Part shown: in pieces, positions 1-9,918 of the stretch | Layout of the letters: each line of letters begins with the position of its first letter | How positions within the stretch are numbered: position 1 is the stretch's first letter | Assembly (NCBI GenBank): GCA_023014485.1 | Contig: JAJOZX010000938.1 | Span: 413,501-477,500, forward strand | Source: Bathynomus jamesi | Lineage: Eukaryota; Arthropoda; Malacostraca; Isopoda; Cirolanidae | Reading direction: 5' to 3' | Length of the DNA stretch: 64,000 nt | Notes under the pieces: model-generated | Database searches by the model: none | What the model was told of the DNA's origin: nothing | What the model saw: the letters and a program-made list of their open reading frames with translations, nothing else | Made by a program: the position numbers and the translations under genes

Positions 1-78
1 ATAATACAACTACACATGTATACCCGCATAACCAAAAATGTAAATACATATACATACATATATACATACATACATACA

Positions 79-122
<44 letters not shown>

Positions 123-178
123 CACACATATATATACATATACATACATACATACACATACACGCATACAGCAATAAA
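1..178. repeat. Compound TATG/TA microsatellite, inverted copy of 3631-3682 plus 8853-8970
   Basis: The reverse complement of this stretch runs through (TATG)n, (TA)n and a unique tail (start of the window). The same order is found on the plus strand at 3631-3682 and then at 8853-8970, where a LINE sits in the middle. This copy is therefore the uninterrupted form of the site. The short open frame made of Tyr-Ile repeats here is a microsatellite artefact. Confidence 0.85.
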
Positions 179-358
179 TTGAAAAATAAAATTGTAAGAG
201 AAACATACAGAATTATAAGGAAACAGAGACAAAAACAAATTTTTACCACAGATTTAGCAACCTGCCCTTTTTGTTTAAATCCATTCTGAAGGAATTCAGA
301 GCAACGGGATCGAGTTGAAACAGACCTTTACTCATGTTAAGGTTATTTGTAAGTTGAA

Positions 359-824
359 TTATAGCCGACTCAAGAATATTTCTATTAACAAGTTGCTAGA
401 GTGAAACAAAACTGAAGCATTATTCCAATCAATACAATGGGATAACTCTGACAAATGGTCAAAAAGGGCACTGGACAACTGTCCCGTTCTAACGGAATAT
501 TGATGCTGTTTTACACGCGTTTGCAAATCCTTTCCCGTCTGACCTATGTAAAAGGAATCACAATGCTTACACCCAATTTTATAGATAATGCCTGAATTAT
601 TGGTAGGGCTATTTTTTACTATGATGTTTTTCACAATATTGTTATATGAAAAAAACTACACTGATATCCAAAAGTTTAAGTACATTAGCAATGCCTAAGA
701 AGCCCGGGAAAAATGGAAGTACTAAAATATTCTTTGACAAGGTGCGAGTGTTATTATTCACACGATAGAAGGTTCGTTTAGCCTTATTAAGACAAGATTG
801 CATGAACGCAGATGGGTAACACAC
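359..824 (-). pseudogene. PLE family A GIY-YIG endonuclease part, frame-shifted
   Basis: The segment carries the GIY-YIG nuclease signature (GIIYKIGC, then FYIGQTGKDL, and the conserved Arg in TRVKQHQ), which nicks the target DNA in PLE integration. Residues 642-824 continue the RT frame; the nuclease core at 359-634 is one frame away. The change is in a T run: seven T here against six in the inverted copy near 3145, so a single-base homopolymer gain explains it. The frame ends at the LSRL terminus also seen in the other copy. Confidence 0.85.
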
Positions 825-827
825 TCA

Positions 828-2615
828 CTAACACAGCTCACTTCCAATACCGTTGATATTTTCCAATTCGGCATCGATGTATTCCAGACTGGCGATCCTA
901 AGAGCGCGGAGAAACATTGAGGAAAATATGGCCTTTTTAATAGGGGTGTCATGTCCAGAGTAAAAGTGTACGTATGACAAATTGTTTGTTTTTTCCCGAT
1001 AGATACTAAACTTAAAACCCAGGCTATCCCTATGAACACGCACATCCAAAAACGGGATTGAGTTGTCTTGTTCCACATCTAAAGTAAATTTAATGGAGGG
1101 GACTTGGTCATTTAACTGAAGGAGGAAGTCATCCAGGTCACGATTCATGGGCCAGATACACAAAATATCGTCGACGTACCGCAACCAAGGGATGCCAACC
1201 CCCAGGATTCTCGGAATGTAAGTAATTTCAAAAAACTCCATATAAATATTGGAGAGAAGGGGCGACAAAGGGTTGCCCATGGCCATCCCAAAAACTTGTT
1301 GATAATACTCGCCATTGAAAGTGAATTTACAATCCTTGATACAGAGCTTAATAAGTTCCAAAACAGTGTGTGCAGGTAATGGCAGATCATAGTTATGTAA
1401 TTCTCGGGCGAGAAAGTCAAGCATATCATCAATCGGCACTTTTGTGAACAATGAACAAACGTCGAAACTGATCAATCTATCGTTGGTATTAATGCGAACA
1501 TTATTCAATTTTTCAGTAAGATCCATGGAATTTTTTACGTGTGAATCAGAGACAGTTCCAAGAATGGGGGACAAAACATTAACAAGCCATTTGGAGAGTT
1601 TATAGGTAATAGAGCCCACCGAGCTAATAATAGGGCGCATAGGGTTGCCCGGCTTGTGGGTTTTAATAAGACCATAAAGGTAAGGCAGAGAAGGTGAAGT
1701 GGACAAAAAAAGGGAAATTAAGTCCTTATGATCTTTGCGAATGCGTTTCAAGCCACTATTGAATGATTTGATGACATCATCCTGCGGGTTCTTCCTAAGT
1801 TTCACGTATGTGGCGGGGTCCTGAAGCAGCTCGTTCATCTTTCCAATGTAGTCCAATGTGTCCATAATGACTAAGGTGTTAGCCTTGTCTGCTTTAGTAA
1901 TATGGAGCTCACTATCTTTTTTTAATTGTGAAAGGCTGTCGCGGAAACGTTTAGGAAAGTTATCTTCGTAAGAAATATTCGCAGCACCATAGACCAGGCC
2001 TTTAACTATGTTAACCAAAGACTGAGGAAGGTTACATTGTTTTTCAAAACAAGCAAGATTATGACAAATTTGTAAAGCAGTAGGTTTTTTAACAATAAAA
2101 AAGGACATACCAAATCCAAGGGCACTTTTTGCATCGTCACTAATGTTTTTCGAAGAAAGGTTCACAACACATTTTGAACTTGCTTTTTTACTCCACTGAC
2201 TATTTCGAATGAGACTTTTAATTTTGCGATCCAGAATGTTTCGAAGTGAAGAAGTTCTCCGACGTAACTCGTTGTAAATTTCATCAAACAAAGGTTGGAT
2301 CCACGGTTGGGGAATAACAGTCAAAACATTACGTTTGGCAATGCCTAAATTTTTGAAGGTGGACCACTCATTTTGTCTGGTGACTTCAATATGTTTCTTT
2401 AAAATTACTCTGCTAAAGTTGTTGAACGGATGGTCGTCCATTTGTCTGAGGCGAATCGGAAGGAGGGACTTGGGAAGGACCTGCTCCTCCAGACAATTAG
2501 TAAGAAACTTTCGTCGGATACGAATTGCATGCCCCTTCATTAATGTAGAAGAAAACACAGACACAAACGGAGACAATAGAGGGAACAGCAAGGCGAAGGA
2601 ACGCGTGGTGTTCAT
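828..2615 (-). CDS. PLE family A reverse transcriptase (595 aa, ends at a premature stop before the endonuclease)
   Basis: This enzyme would copy the element RNA into DNA in the nucleus. The frame starts MNTTRSF at 2615, directly after the terminal region, and no earlier in-frame start is better. Visible RT motifs in order are KADKAN (about residue 244), YGLIKTHKPG with RPIISS, SFDVCSLFTKVP (motif A), GMAMGNPLSPLLSNIYM (motif B) and YVDD at 480-483 (motif C). The last residues (GIGSELC) are followed by TAG. Compared with the opposite-strand copy at 2893-3437, this stop lies in an extra in-frame segment of about 12 bp, and the same frame then continues to 642. The RT itself shows no other lesion, so this is a young copy. 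Confidence in the family is high. Confidence 0.88.
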   Translation of the reverse strand: MNTTRSFALLFPLLSPFVSVFSSTLMKGHAIRIRRKFLTNCLEEQVLPKSLLPIRLRQMDDHPFNNFSRVILKKHIEVTRQNEWSTFKNLGIAKRNVLTVIPQPWIQPLFDEIYNELRRRTSSLRNILDRKIKSLIRNSQWSKKASSKCVVNLSSKNISDDAKSALGFGMSFFIVKKPTALQICHNLACFEKQCNLPQSLVNIVKGLVYGAANISYEDNFPKRFRDSLSQLKKDSELHITKADKANTLVIMDTLDYIGKMNELLQDPATYVKLRKNPQDDVIKSFNSGLKRIRKDHKDLISLFLSTSPSLPYLYGLIKTHKPGNPMRPIISSVGSITYKLSKWLVNVLSPILGTVSDSHVKNSMDLTEKLNNVRINTNDRLISFDVCSLFTKVPIDDMLDFLARELHNYDLPLPAHTVLELIKLCIKDCKFTFNGEYYQQVFGMAMGNPLSPLLSNIYMEFFEITYIPRILGVGIPWLRYVDDILCIWPMNRDLDDFLLQLNDQVPSIKFTLDVEQDNSIPFLDVRVHRDSLGFKFSIYREKTNNLSYVHFYSGHDTPIKKAIFSSMFLRALRIASLEYIDAELENINGIGSELC

Positions 2616-2698
2616 TATATGAAAATTACTTCACGAAAGTAACACGTGAAAAATATTTATCATGAATAAAACCACGAAGGGAAAAGAAACACAAAGTG

Positions 2699-2738
2699 GT
2701 GCTCAAGCGCTTTCGTCTAATGACATCCTCAGGAACAC
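2699..2738 (-). ncRNA. Hammerhead-ribozyme-like motif, PLE family A
   Basis: On the minus strand the core reads CTGAGGA (fits CUGANGA), then one extra T, stem II GTC/GAC with loop ATTA, then GAAA, a self-complementary stem III AGC/GCT, and a T at the cleavage position 17. Stem I is six pairs, GTGTTC with GAGCAC, one of them G-U. PLEs are known to carry hammerhead motifs in their terminal repeats. Cleavage has not been tested; the extra T before stem II departs from the consensus. Confidence 0.6.
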
Positions 2739-2783
2739 TGGAGTGAAAGGAGAGTTCAAGGCAACATATAGGTTACAAAAATA

Positions 2784-2784
<1 letters not shown>

Positions 2785-2816
<32 letters not shown>
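2785..2816. repeat. (TA)n tract at the centre of the inverted PLE pair
   Basis: A plain (TA)n run separates the minus-strand copy of PLE A from the plus-strand truncated copy. Confidence 0.9.
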
Positions 2817-2819
<3 letters not shown>

Positions 2820-3630
2820 AGTATAGAAAAAATTGTGGGAGGAGCAAACACATTTGTATGGAAAAATGCCACTTTTAGCACTTTGGCCGAAATGTTTCTC
2901 CGCGGTCTTAGGATCGCCAGTCCGGAATACATCGATGCCGAATTGGAAAATATCAACGGTATTGGAAGTGAGCTGTGTTACCCATCTGCGTTCAGGGAAT
3001 CTTGTCTTAATAAGGCTAAACGAACCTTCTATCGTGTGAATAATAACACTCGCACCTTGTCAAAGAATATTTTCGTACTTCCATTTTTCCCGGGCTTCTT
3101 AGGCATTGCTAATGTACTTAAACTTTTGGATATCAGTGTAGTTTTTTCATATAACAATATTGTGAAAAACATCATAGTAAAAAATAGCCCTACCAATAAT
3201 TCAGGCATTATCTATAAAATTGGGTGTAAGCAATGTGATTCCTTTTACATAGGTCAGACGGGAAAGGATTTGCAAACGCGTGTAAAACAGCATCAATATT
3301 CCGTTAGAACGGGACAGTTGTCCAGTGCCCTTTTTGTCATTTATCAGAGTTATCCCATTGTATTGATTGGAATAATGCTTCAGTTTTGTTTCACTCTAGC
3401 AACATTGTTAATAGAAATATTCTTTAGTCGGCTATAATTCAACTTACAAATAACCTTAACATGAGTAAAGGTCTGTTTCAACTCGATCCCGTTGCTCTGA
3501 ATTCCTTCAGAATGGATTTAAACAAAAAGGGCAGGTTGCTAAATCTGTGGTAAAAATTTGTTTTTGTCTCTGTTTCCTTATAATTCTGTATGTTTCTCTT
3601 ACAATTTTATTTTTCAATTTATTGCTGTAT
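2817..3630 (+). mobile_element. PLE family A, copy 2, 5'-truncated, inverted relative to copy 1
   Basis: From 2894 the plus strand matches the reverse complement of about 240-920 closely. Positions 2817-2893 instead match the terminal stretch found again, inverted, at 9631-9710. The copy keeps only the last part of the RT, the GIY-YIG domain and the 3' tail, then passes into TATG/TA repeats at 3631-3682. Confidence 0.8.
2835..3437 (+). pseudogene. PLE family A RT C-terminus and GIY-YIG endonuclease fragment
   Basis: One open frame of 200 aa. The first about 20 residues come from the junction and are not element protein. The rest (from MFLRGLRIAS) runs unbroken from the end of the RT into GIY-YIG (GIIYKIGCKQC, FYIGQTGKDL, TRVKQHQ). 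It lacks both lesions of copy 1, so it shows the ancestral frame across the RT-endonuclease boundary. It then breaks after SSALF by a one-base loss, with the tail continuing in another frame to about 3550. Confidence 0.8.
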
Positions 3631-3682
3631 GCGTGTATGTGTATGTATGTATGTATATGTATATATATATATATATATATAT

Positions 3683-4322
3683 CAGTCTTTCCTTGTGAAC
3701 AGACGTGTTTTATCGAGTGTTGAGTGCTATCAATTGAATAATTGGTTTTCGTTGAAGTGTTTTAAAAAAAAGAAAGTGTTCCGTGCATTCTTAACTAAAT
3801 TACTTCGTGCTACTAATCATTCATTAACGAATATATTTCATTTATTGACGTTATTCAGTACTATATTATTTGATCAAACCAAGGCTACTGAACGTGGCTT
3901 GCCTTGTTTGGTTTTCAAATCAATCAGAAAACGTGCAGTCATAAGGTTGAAATTCCCTTGGTTTGCCTTTGCTGTTTTTCAAATCTATCAGAATCGTGGT
4001 TTCTTAAGGTTCATTTTTCCTTCACACACTACCTGACCTCCAAAAGGGTCACCTACCGTGGGAAAAAAAGGATTAAGTCAGTAAACAGCGACCAGATAAG
4101 TTTCATTTAATACTTTTTCTTTAGCATTTCTTTCGTCGGTAGCTTAATTATATATTCATTTAGCATAAAATTGTGTTACAAGAACCTGTTTCTGCGTTTC
4201 AAGAAAAATTTTGCGGGTTTTCGCAGGTGACGGCACAATAAGCACGCGGTAGACCTACGTTGTAATTTATTAATTTCCAAACGCTCGTTTTTTGTTTTTT
4301 TGTTGTTCAACTAATTAAAAGC
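3683..4322 (+). promoter_or_regulatory. 5' leader of LINE-1
   Basis: This 640 bp AT-rich stretch lies between the (TA)n junction and the first ORF1 start. The open frames in it have no recognisable domains. It presumably contains the internal promoter of the LINE, but no defined element could be pointed to. Confidence 0.4.
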
Positions 4323-5248
4323 ATGGCACCCCCTTCAAGTACTTGCAGTCGCTGTGAAGGGAAATTTGCTGCTTACGCGTTTACAATGGCTAATAATAAT
4401 GATCAGTTAGTTTGCAGGTGGTGCTCAAGCATGGAAGTGCTGAGGAACGAGTTAGAACGTGAGAGGGAGGCAAGGGTGAGACTTGAAGAAAGCGTGATGC
4501 TCCTGACGGCAAAATTAGAATCCCTTGAGACTCCAGTTACGACCCCTCCTGCCTCAGTTTCTACTAATAATATAAATAGCCCTCTCTCTTCCCCTAGTTC
4601 CCAACCCTTCGTTCGAGTGCGAACTGGAGCCCCATTCAGAAAAGCAAAGACCTGTCTACCAGTAATAACAAGCAATAAGTTTTCTGTTTTAGGTTTCGAA
4701 GATGCTGATGAACCGGAAATACGACTCGTTGGCGATTCCATTGTTCGAGGGCAGCTCGAGAATTCTGTGGGAGAAACCCTCGTCGTAGGCGCCGTTACTG
4801 CTACCCTGGTGCAAGAGTGGAGGATATAACTAATAGTGTTGACCATTTTACAGACGGTACCACCGAGGACACAACGTATGTTATTCATGTCGGTACTAAT
4901 AACGTTTTAAATTCTAGATCGGAAGAACTGCTGGCTAGGTACAGGGACTTATTAGAGCGATTAAAGGAGAAAACTAATAAGATTGTTTTAACAGGTATAC
5001 TTCCTCGAATTATCCAACGAAGCGATTTCTACAGCAAGGCGACCTATATTAACAATAACCTAAAGTCTCTTTGCCAACAGGAAGGAGTGCATTTTGCAAA
5101 TTTTTGGAACAGTTTCTACGGCAGGAGGGACTTGTTCCTCGAAGATGGACTTCATCTTAATGAAGTTGGAGCTGCGCGTTTAGGAAGACTATTTCATAAT
5201 ACTGTCTCTTCTTTTCAGGCTGCCGTAACCCGAACGGTCCCAGCGTAA
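4323..5248 (+). pseudogene. LINE-1 ORF1: zinc-binding, coiled-coil, SGNH-esterase-like protein, frame-shifted
   Basis: The first part (4323-4829, 168 aa) has C8, C11, C31 and C34 as a CxxC...CxxC pair, then a charged coiled-coil segment (about 36-70) and a Ser/Thr/Pro linker, then VGDS at about 136-139. The second part (from 4817 in another frame) has HVGTNN (about 24-29) and DGLHLN with D110 and H113. GDS, GTN and DxxH are the block I, III and V marks of SGNH/GDSL esterases, known in ORF1 of some CR1-clade LINEs. The Ser block and the Asp-His block are now in different frames, broken near 4815. Such ORF1 proteins are thought to bind nucleic acid or lipid; the role is not settled. Confidence 0.78.
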
Positions 5249-5280
5249 GTTCCACAAATTTCCCCCGCGCTCGCGAAGGT

Positions 5281-8086
5281 GTCGCAATTACAAACAATTT
5301 GAAGGTTCTATCCTTAAATGCTCGTAGCCTACGAAATAAAATAAACGAATTTTTTTTCTTTAATTGCTTGTAAAGACTGATTTAATTGCGATAAATGAAT
5401 CGTGGCTTAACACTGAAACACGTGACTTTGTAGGGGAGTATCAAATTAAAGGTTATAGACTTTTTGTTAAAAACAGAATAGGTAGGCGAGGAGGCGGTGT
5501 TATGTTGTATATCAAAGATAATATTGCGAACGTTATAGAAGTAAAGCACTCAATTCCAGAACCGATAGATTCGACTATAGCAGAACTTAAATTGAACGAT
5601 TTCAAACTTCTTGTTGCGGTTATATATAGGCCCCCAAATCAAACAGCTGATACGGACCAAGCGTTATATCGTGAACTAAAGAGAATAATCGGTAGTGAGC
5701 AGGCTTTAGTTATGGGTGACTTTAATTGCGCCAACGTGAATTACGATACAATGCAGGGAGACGCGGAAGGTAATCGTTTAGTTAATTTTCTCGAGGATAG
5801 CTTTCTTATTCAAAAGGTTGGGGAACCTACGAGGTTGGACAGTATTTTAGATTTAGTAATAACTACGGATGATAGGCTAATTACTGATCTTCAATTAATA
5901 GAACCGTTGAGCAATAGTGATCACAATATGGTAGAGTTTGTCCTCTCAGTAAGTCACTCGAAACCAACTAACTCGACTAAAATTCCTAACTTCCAGCACG
6001 CAGACTTTAGTAAATTTCGAAATAAATTTTCACACGTCAACTGGGAAAACGTAATGGGGAACTCCAACGCAAAACTAATGTCGAATCGTTCGTAACGGTA
6101 TTTAGGACTATAAATGAGGAATGTGTACCGTACAAAATTAAGCGTGCGAAAGTAAACAACAAGCCCTTGTGGTTTACTTCTAGAGTACGAAACATTATAA
6201 AGAGTAGAGATAGGGCTTATAGGCGACATAAGTGCGATAAAGACAATTTGTTGTTACGAAACAACTACACATCTCTGAGGCGTGAAGCGAAAAGTGTAAT
6301 AAAAAATTCCAAGCACGAATTTGAAATCTCCATAGCTCGTGACGGTAAAGAAAACCCCAAGCGATTCTTTCAATACGTCAATAATAGAAATCCAGTAAAA
6401 AGTGTCTTAGGTCCATTGAAAAATGTAAATGGAGATCTAGTCTCTGAAAACAAGGAAATGGCTACCTTGCTAAACGAATTTTTTACGTCAGTTTTTACTA
6501 TAGAAGATGTAACGAATATCCCTACGGTCATAGACATAATACCTTTTGATAATGGTAATATTTTGGATAATATTGTCGTTAGTCTAGGGGAGGTAATGCG
6601 CTATATTGATAAAATGAAAACGCGTAAATCACCGGGTCCGGATTCCATATATCCCATACAACTAAAAGAATTAAAATATAGCATTGTTGTGCCGCTAACA
6701 AAGATTTCTAATGCGTCTATTTCTGAGGGGTGCGTACCAGATAATTTCAAGTTAGCAAACGTAACACCTATCTTTAAGAAAGGCGATAAAGGTGCGGCGG
6801 GAAATTATAGGCCAATCAGTTTAACGTCTGTTGTACGTAAGCTACTGGAATCAATAATTAGGGATCGTATAGTCGAACACTTAGAATTCCATAAGCTAGT
6901 TAGAAATACGCAGCACGAATTTAGGCGAATCAAATCTTGCTTAACTAATCTTTTAGAATTTTTCCAAAGCGCGGTTGACGTTTACGATAGACATCGGGCG
7001 GTTGATGTAGTGTATTTAGATTTTCAGAAAGCGTTTGACACCGTGCCGCACAAAAGACTCATTGAAAAAACTAAGGCTCATGGAATCAGGGGTGTAGTAA
7101 TAAATTGGCTAGAAGAGTGGTTGCGAGGTAGGAAACAGAGGGTGGTCGTTGATGGAGCGGAGTCGTGTTGGGTTAATGTAGCGAGTGGCGTTCCTCAGGG
7201 TTCTGTATTGGGCCCCTTGCTTTTTCTTATATATATTAACGATTTAGATGTCGGCCTAGTCAGTACAGTTTCAAAGTTTGCGGATTACACGAAGCTGGGT
7301 GGTAGGGCTATTAATGACGGAGATAGAGGTAAAATTCAGGAAGATCTGAATAAAGTCGTTGATTGGTCAGTCACATGGCAAATGAGATTTAACGTGGATA
7401 AGTGCAAAATTTTGCATATAGGTTCGCGTAACGGTAATTTTGCGTATAGTATGTCAGGGAAAGATTTAACAAGCGTAGAGCAGGAAAAAGATTTAGGAGT
7501 TATAGTCACTAGTGATTTAAAAGTAGCGAAACAAAGTACAGCAGCGGTCAATAAGGCGAACAAAGTGTTAGGTTTTATAGCTCGAAATTTTGAGTACAAA
7601 TCGCGCAATATTATAGTTCCACTTTATAAATCATTAGTTAGACCCCATTTGGAGTACGCGGTCCAATTTTGGAATCCGCATATGCGCAAAGATATAGACA
7701 AAATCGAAAGAGTTCAAAGACGAGCAACTAAGATGATTCCGTCGCTTAGGTCAAAGTCGTACGAGGATAGGCTAAAGGAGTTAAAATTGACAACACTCGA
7801 GACTAGGAGGTTAAGGGGTGATCTAATCCAGGTTTTCAAAATTATGAATGGGTTCGATAACGTAGATAGAGATAGCTTTTTCGAAATTTCTCAATATAAT
7901 AGGACTAGAAATAACGGGTGTAAGTTGACAAGTAGAAGGTTCGAGACAGCAGTTGCCAAAAACTTTTTTACGCATAGAATAGTAAATAGCTGGAATAGTT
8001 TGCCAGTAGAAGTAATTAGTAGCACGTCTATAAACATGTTTAAAAATCGATTAGACGCATATGTTGATAGATTGGGTATAGTTTAA
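5281..8086 (+). pseudogene. LINE-1 ORF2: APE endonuclease plus reverse transcriptase, three frames and an altered active site
   Basis: The protein begins near SLNARSLRNK (frame lost in a T run near 5350), continues at 5364-6095 with the APE-type endonuclease (INESWLN, GGGVMLYI, YRPPN, MGDFN, SNSDHNMV), and after a frameshift near 6090 resumes at 6167-8086 with the RT. RT marks are KSPGPDSIYP, GNYRPISLTS, DFQKAFDTVPH, VPQGSVLGPLL and FADYTKLGG. The last should be FADD; the second Asp is Tyr (residue 374 of the RT frame, codon at 7286), a single G-to-T change that removes a metal-binding residue. The copy cannot be self-sufficient. Confidence 0.85.
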
Positions 8087-8852
8087 GGTAGTAAAATTAA
8101 GGCTGGTGGGGATAGATCTCACAGCTCAACACAAGTGTTGTGGGATATAGGGAGGTAGCGTCTTGGGTTAGGGGATACTCTCTGTCCTTACACACCCCAT
8201 TTAAAGAGATTCCTCTGCTGAGCGGTGCCCCCCATAGTACTGTGAGGTATTGAAAAACTCATGATCTTCACTTGGCCCACAAACATCTTTAAATGGGAGA
8301 CACAAGATGGGTGCACACACATTTCTACATTACTGTAGTCTTTACAGCCACACCTACACTTTTCCTCGTAAGTGTATATATTGTTATGTATATAGTTGTA
8401 AATTTTGACTTGGTCCACAATCGATATGGACCGTGACTTATTTTTCGTGACAAGGTACTAGTACTGATGGATGCCGTAATGAAATTGACTGGATTCTCTG
8501 GATCTGATATATTTGCATGTCGGTTATAAATAGATATAAAGTGTAACATATTTGTGGATAGTAGTCTATTATGACGTGATCCTCTGGATCCAGAGATTCT
8601 GTCTTTAGTTTTAAATCGATAATTAATTAGTTTTGCTAAATTGGTTGTTGCCAATGTACACAGTGTACAGGAAGTTGTTACATAAATTTCTTATGTTCTT
8701 GTGGTTCGGAACCCACGTAAAATTGTAGGTCCCCTCCGCCACCACGGAGGACATACACAATTACGAACACAGTTAGGTAGTCCAGCCATGAGTGGATCCT
8801 AGGGTCTTTGTTGGTCTGAAACATTATAACATTACATTATAACATTATAACA
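8087..8852 (+). other. 3' untranslated tail of LINE-1
   Basis: Non-coding tail after the ORF2 stop; frames on the minus strand here carry no domain. It ends with repeated ACATTATA-like units and then the microsatellite resumes. Confidence 0.6.
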
Positions 8853-9630
8853 TATGTGTGTGTATGTATATATATATATATATATATGCATGTATGTATG
8901 TATGTATCTATGTATGTATATGTATTTATATTTGGTTATGCGGGTATACATGTGTAGTTGTATTATTTGTAATTTTTCCAATTCATATTTATTTTTATTT
9001 CTTTATTCTTTTGTGACCTACCGAGTTTTCAGACAATAATTATAAAAACCTTTGGTAATTTTTTCCCTTATGCATATATATATATTCCTTTTATATTGTG
9101 TTTATATTTCGTATATATACCTTATATATGTTGTATATATTTTTATAGTTCTTTATATATCATCTAGGCATCATTTTGTTTTCCAATTTATATTTACTTG
9201 TACTTTTTTATTCGTTTGTGACCATAGTATGCATGATTCAGACAATAACTAAAAAACCTTTGGTAATTTTTTCCCTTATAAATTTGTGTGCCTCTCTTAA
9301 AATTTATTTTTCAATTTATTATTATTATTATTTTTTTTTTTTTGTTTATTTCTTTATTTCTTTGTGACATATATATCAATTTGGCATCATCTATTAAATT
9401 GATTGCAAACTTTCCTTTTGAGCTTGAATTTGTAGACTCCACTTATAATTTTTGGTTTTTTATCTGTTGGTTTATTTCTTTATGGTTATTTAGGCTGTGA
9501 CGTATATATCACTAAGGCATTATTTTGTAATTTTTTTTTTCCAATTTATATTTATATTTATTTTTATTTCTTTATTCTTTTGTGACCTGTTTCACCTGTT
9601 TCATAAACAAGCCATTTGAATTTATGTTGA
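8853..9630 (+). repeat. PLE A flank: microsatellite and diverged tandem repeats
   Basis: After the TATG/TA tract, units containing TTTTGTGACC, CAGACAATAA and CCTTTGGTAATTTTTTCCC recur near 9000-9060 and 9200-9275, with partial repeats near 9350 and 9560. The region is T-rich and non-coding. It seems to be reiterated PLE tail sequence rather than a gene. Confidence 0.55.
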
Positions 9631-9701
9631 ATTTCGGCCAAAGTGCTAAAAGTGGCATTTTTCCATACAAATGTGTTTGCTCCCACAATTTTTTCTATAC
9701 T

Positions 9702-9774
<73 letters not shown>

Positions 9775-9899
9775 TATTTTTGTAACCTATATATTGCCTT
9801 GAACTCTCCTTTCACTCCAGTGTTCCTGAGGATGTCATTAGACGAAAGCGCTTGAGCACCACTTTGTGTTTCTTTTCCCTTTGTGGTTTTATTCATCAT
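9631..9899 (+). mobile_element. PLE family A terminal region, inverted copy of 2645-2893
   Basis: The stretch is the reverse complement of 2645-2893, with a longer (TA)n in the middle (9701-9770). Together the two copies bracket 2645-9899 as a large inverted repeat. It contains a second hammerhead-like motif and no coding part, so it is a solo terminal fragment. Confidence 0.75.
9820..9859 (+). ncRNA. Hammerhead-ribozyme-like motif, PLE family A
   Basis: Same motif as 2699-2738 on the other strand: CTGAGGA, stem II GTC/GAC, GAAA, stem III AGC/GCT, stem I GTGTTC/GAGCAC. No base of the motif differs. Confidence 0.6.
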
Positions 9900-9918
9900 A
9901 TATATATATATATATATA

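Larger units (their letters stand above)
179..2784 (-). mobile_element. Penelope-like element, family A, copy 1
   Basis: The element reads from right to left: a terminal region with a hammerhead-like motif (2616-2784), a reverse transcriptase frame, a GIY-YIG endonuclease segment and a short 3' non-coding tail ending in a microsatellite. RT followed by C-terminal GIY-YIG is the diagnostic order of Penelope-like retroelements. The exact 3' end is not sharp because it runs into TATG/TA repeats. A truncated copy in the opposite orientation starts just beyond the (TA)n at 2785-2816. Coding is near-complete but broken at two points downstream of the RT. Confidence 0.85.
3683..8852 (+). mobile_element. 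CR1-like LINE (LINE-1 of this window), near full length
   Basis: The insert splits the microsatellite that follows PLE A copy 2. It holds a 640 bp 5' leader, an esterase-type ORF1 (4323-5248), an endonuclease plus RT ORF2 (about 5281-8086) and a 765 bp 3' tail. It ends in short direct repeats of an ACATTATA-type unit (8820-8852), a typical way for CR1/L2-like LINEs to end. There is no poly(A). The inverted copy at 1-178 is the empty site. Confidence 0.82.

Noticed and set aside
10..249. Open frame rich in Tyr-Ile repeats
   Set aside because: Translation of a TA/TATG microsatellite; similar frames at 8854, 9582, 50789, 56777 and 57510 are rejected for the same reason.
7336..7608. Minus-strand frame inside LINE-1 RT
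   Set aside because: Shadow of the RT gene.
9643..9855. Possible small membrane protein
   Set aside because: PLE terminal DNA with (TA)n; hydrophobicity is a composition effect.
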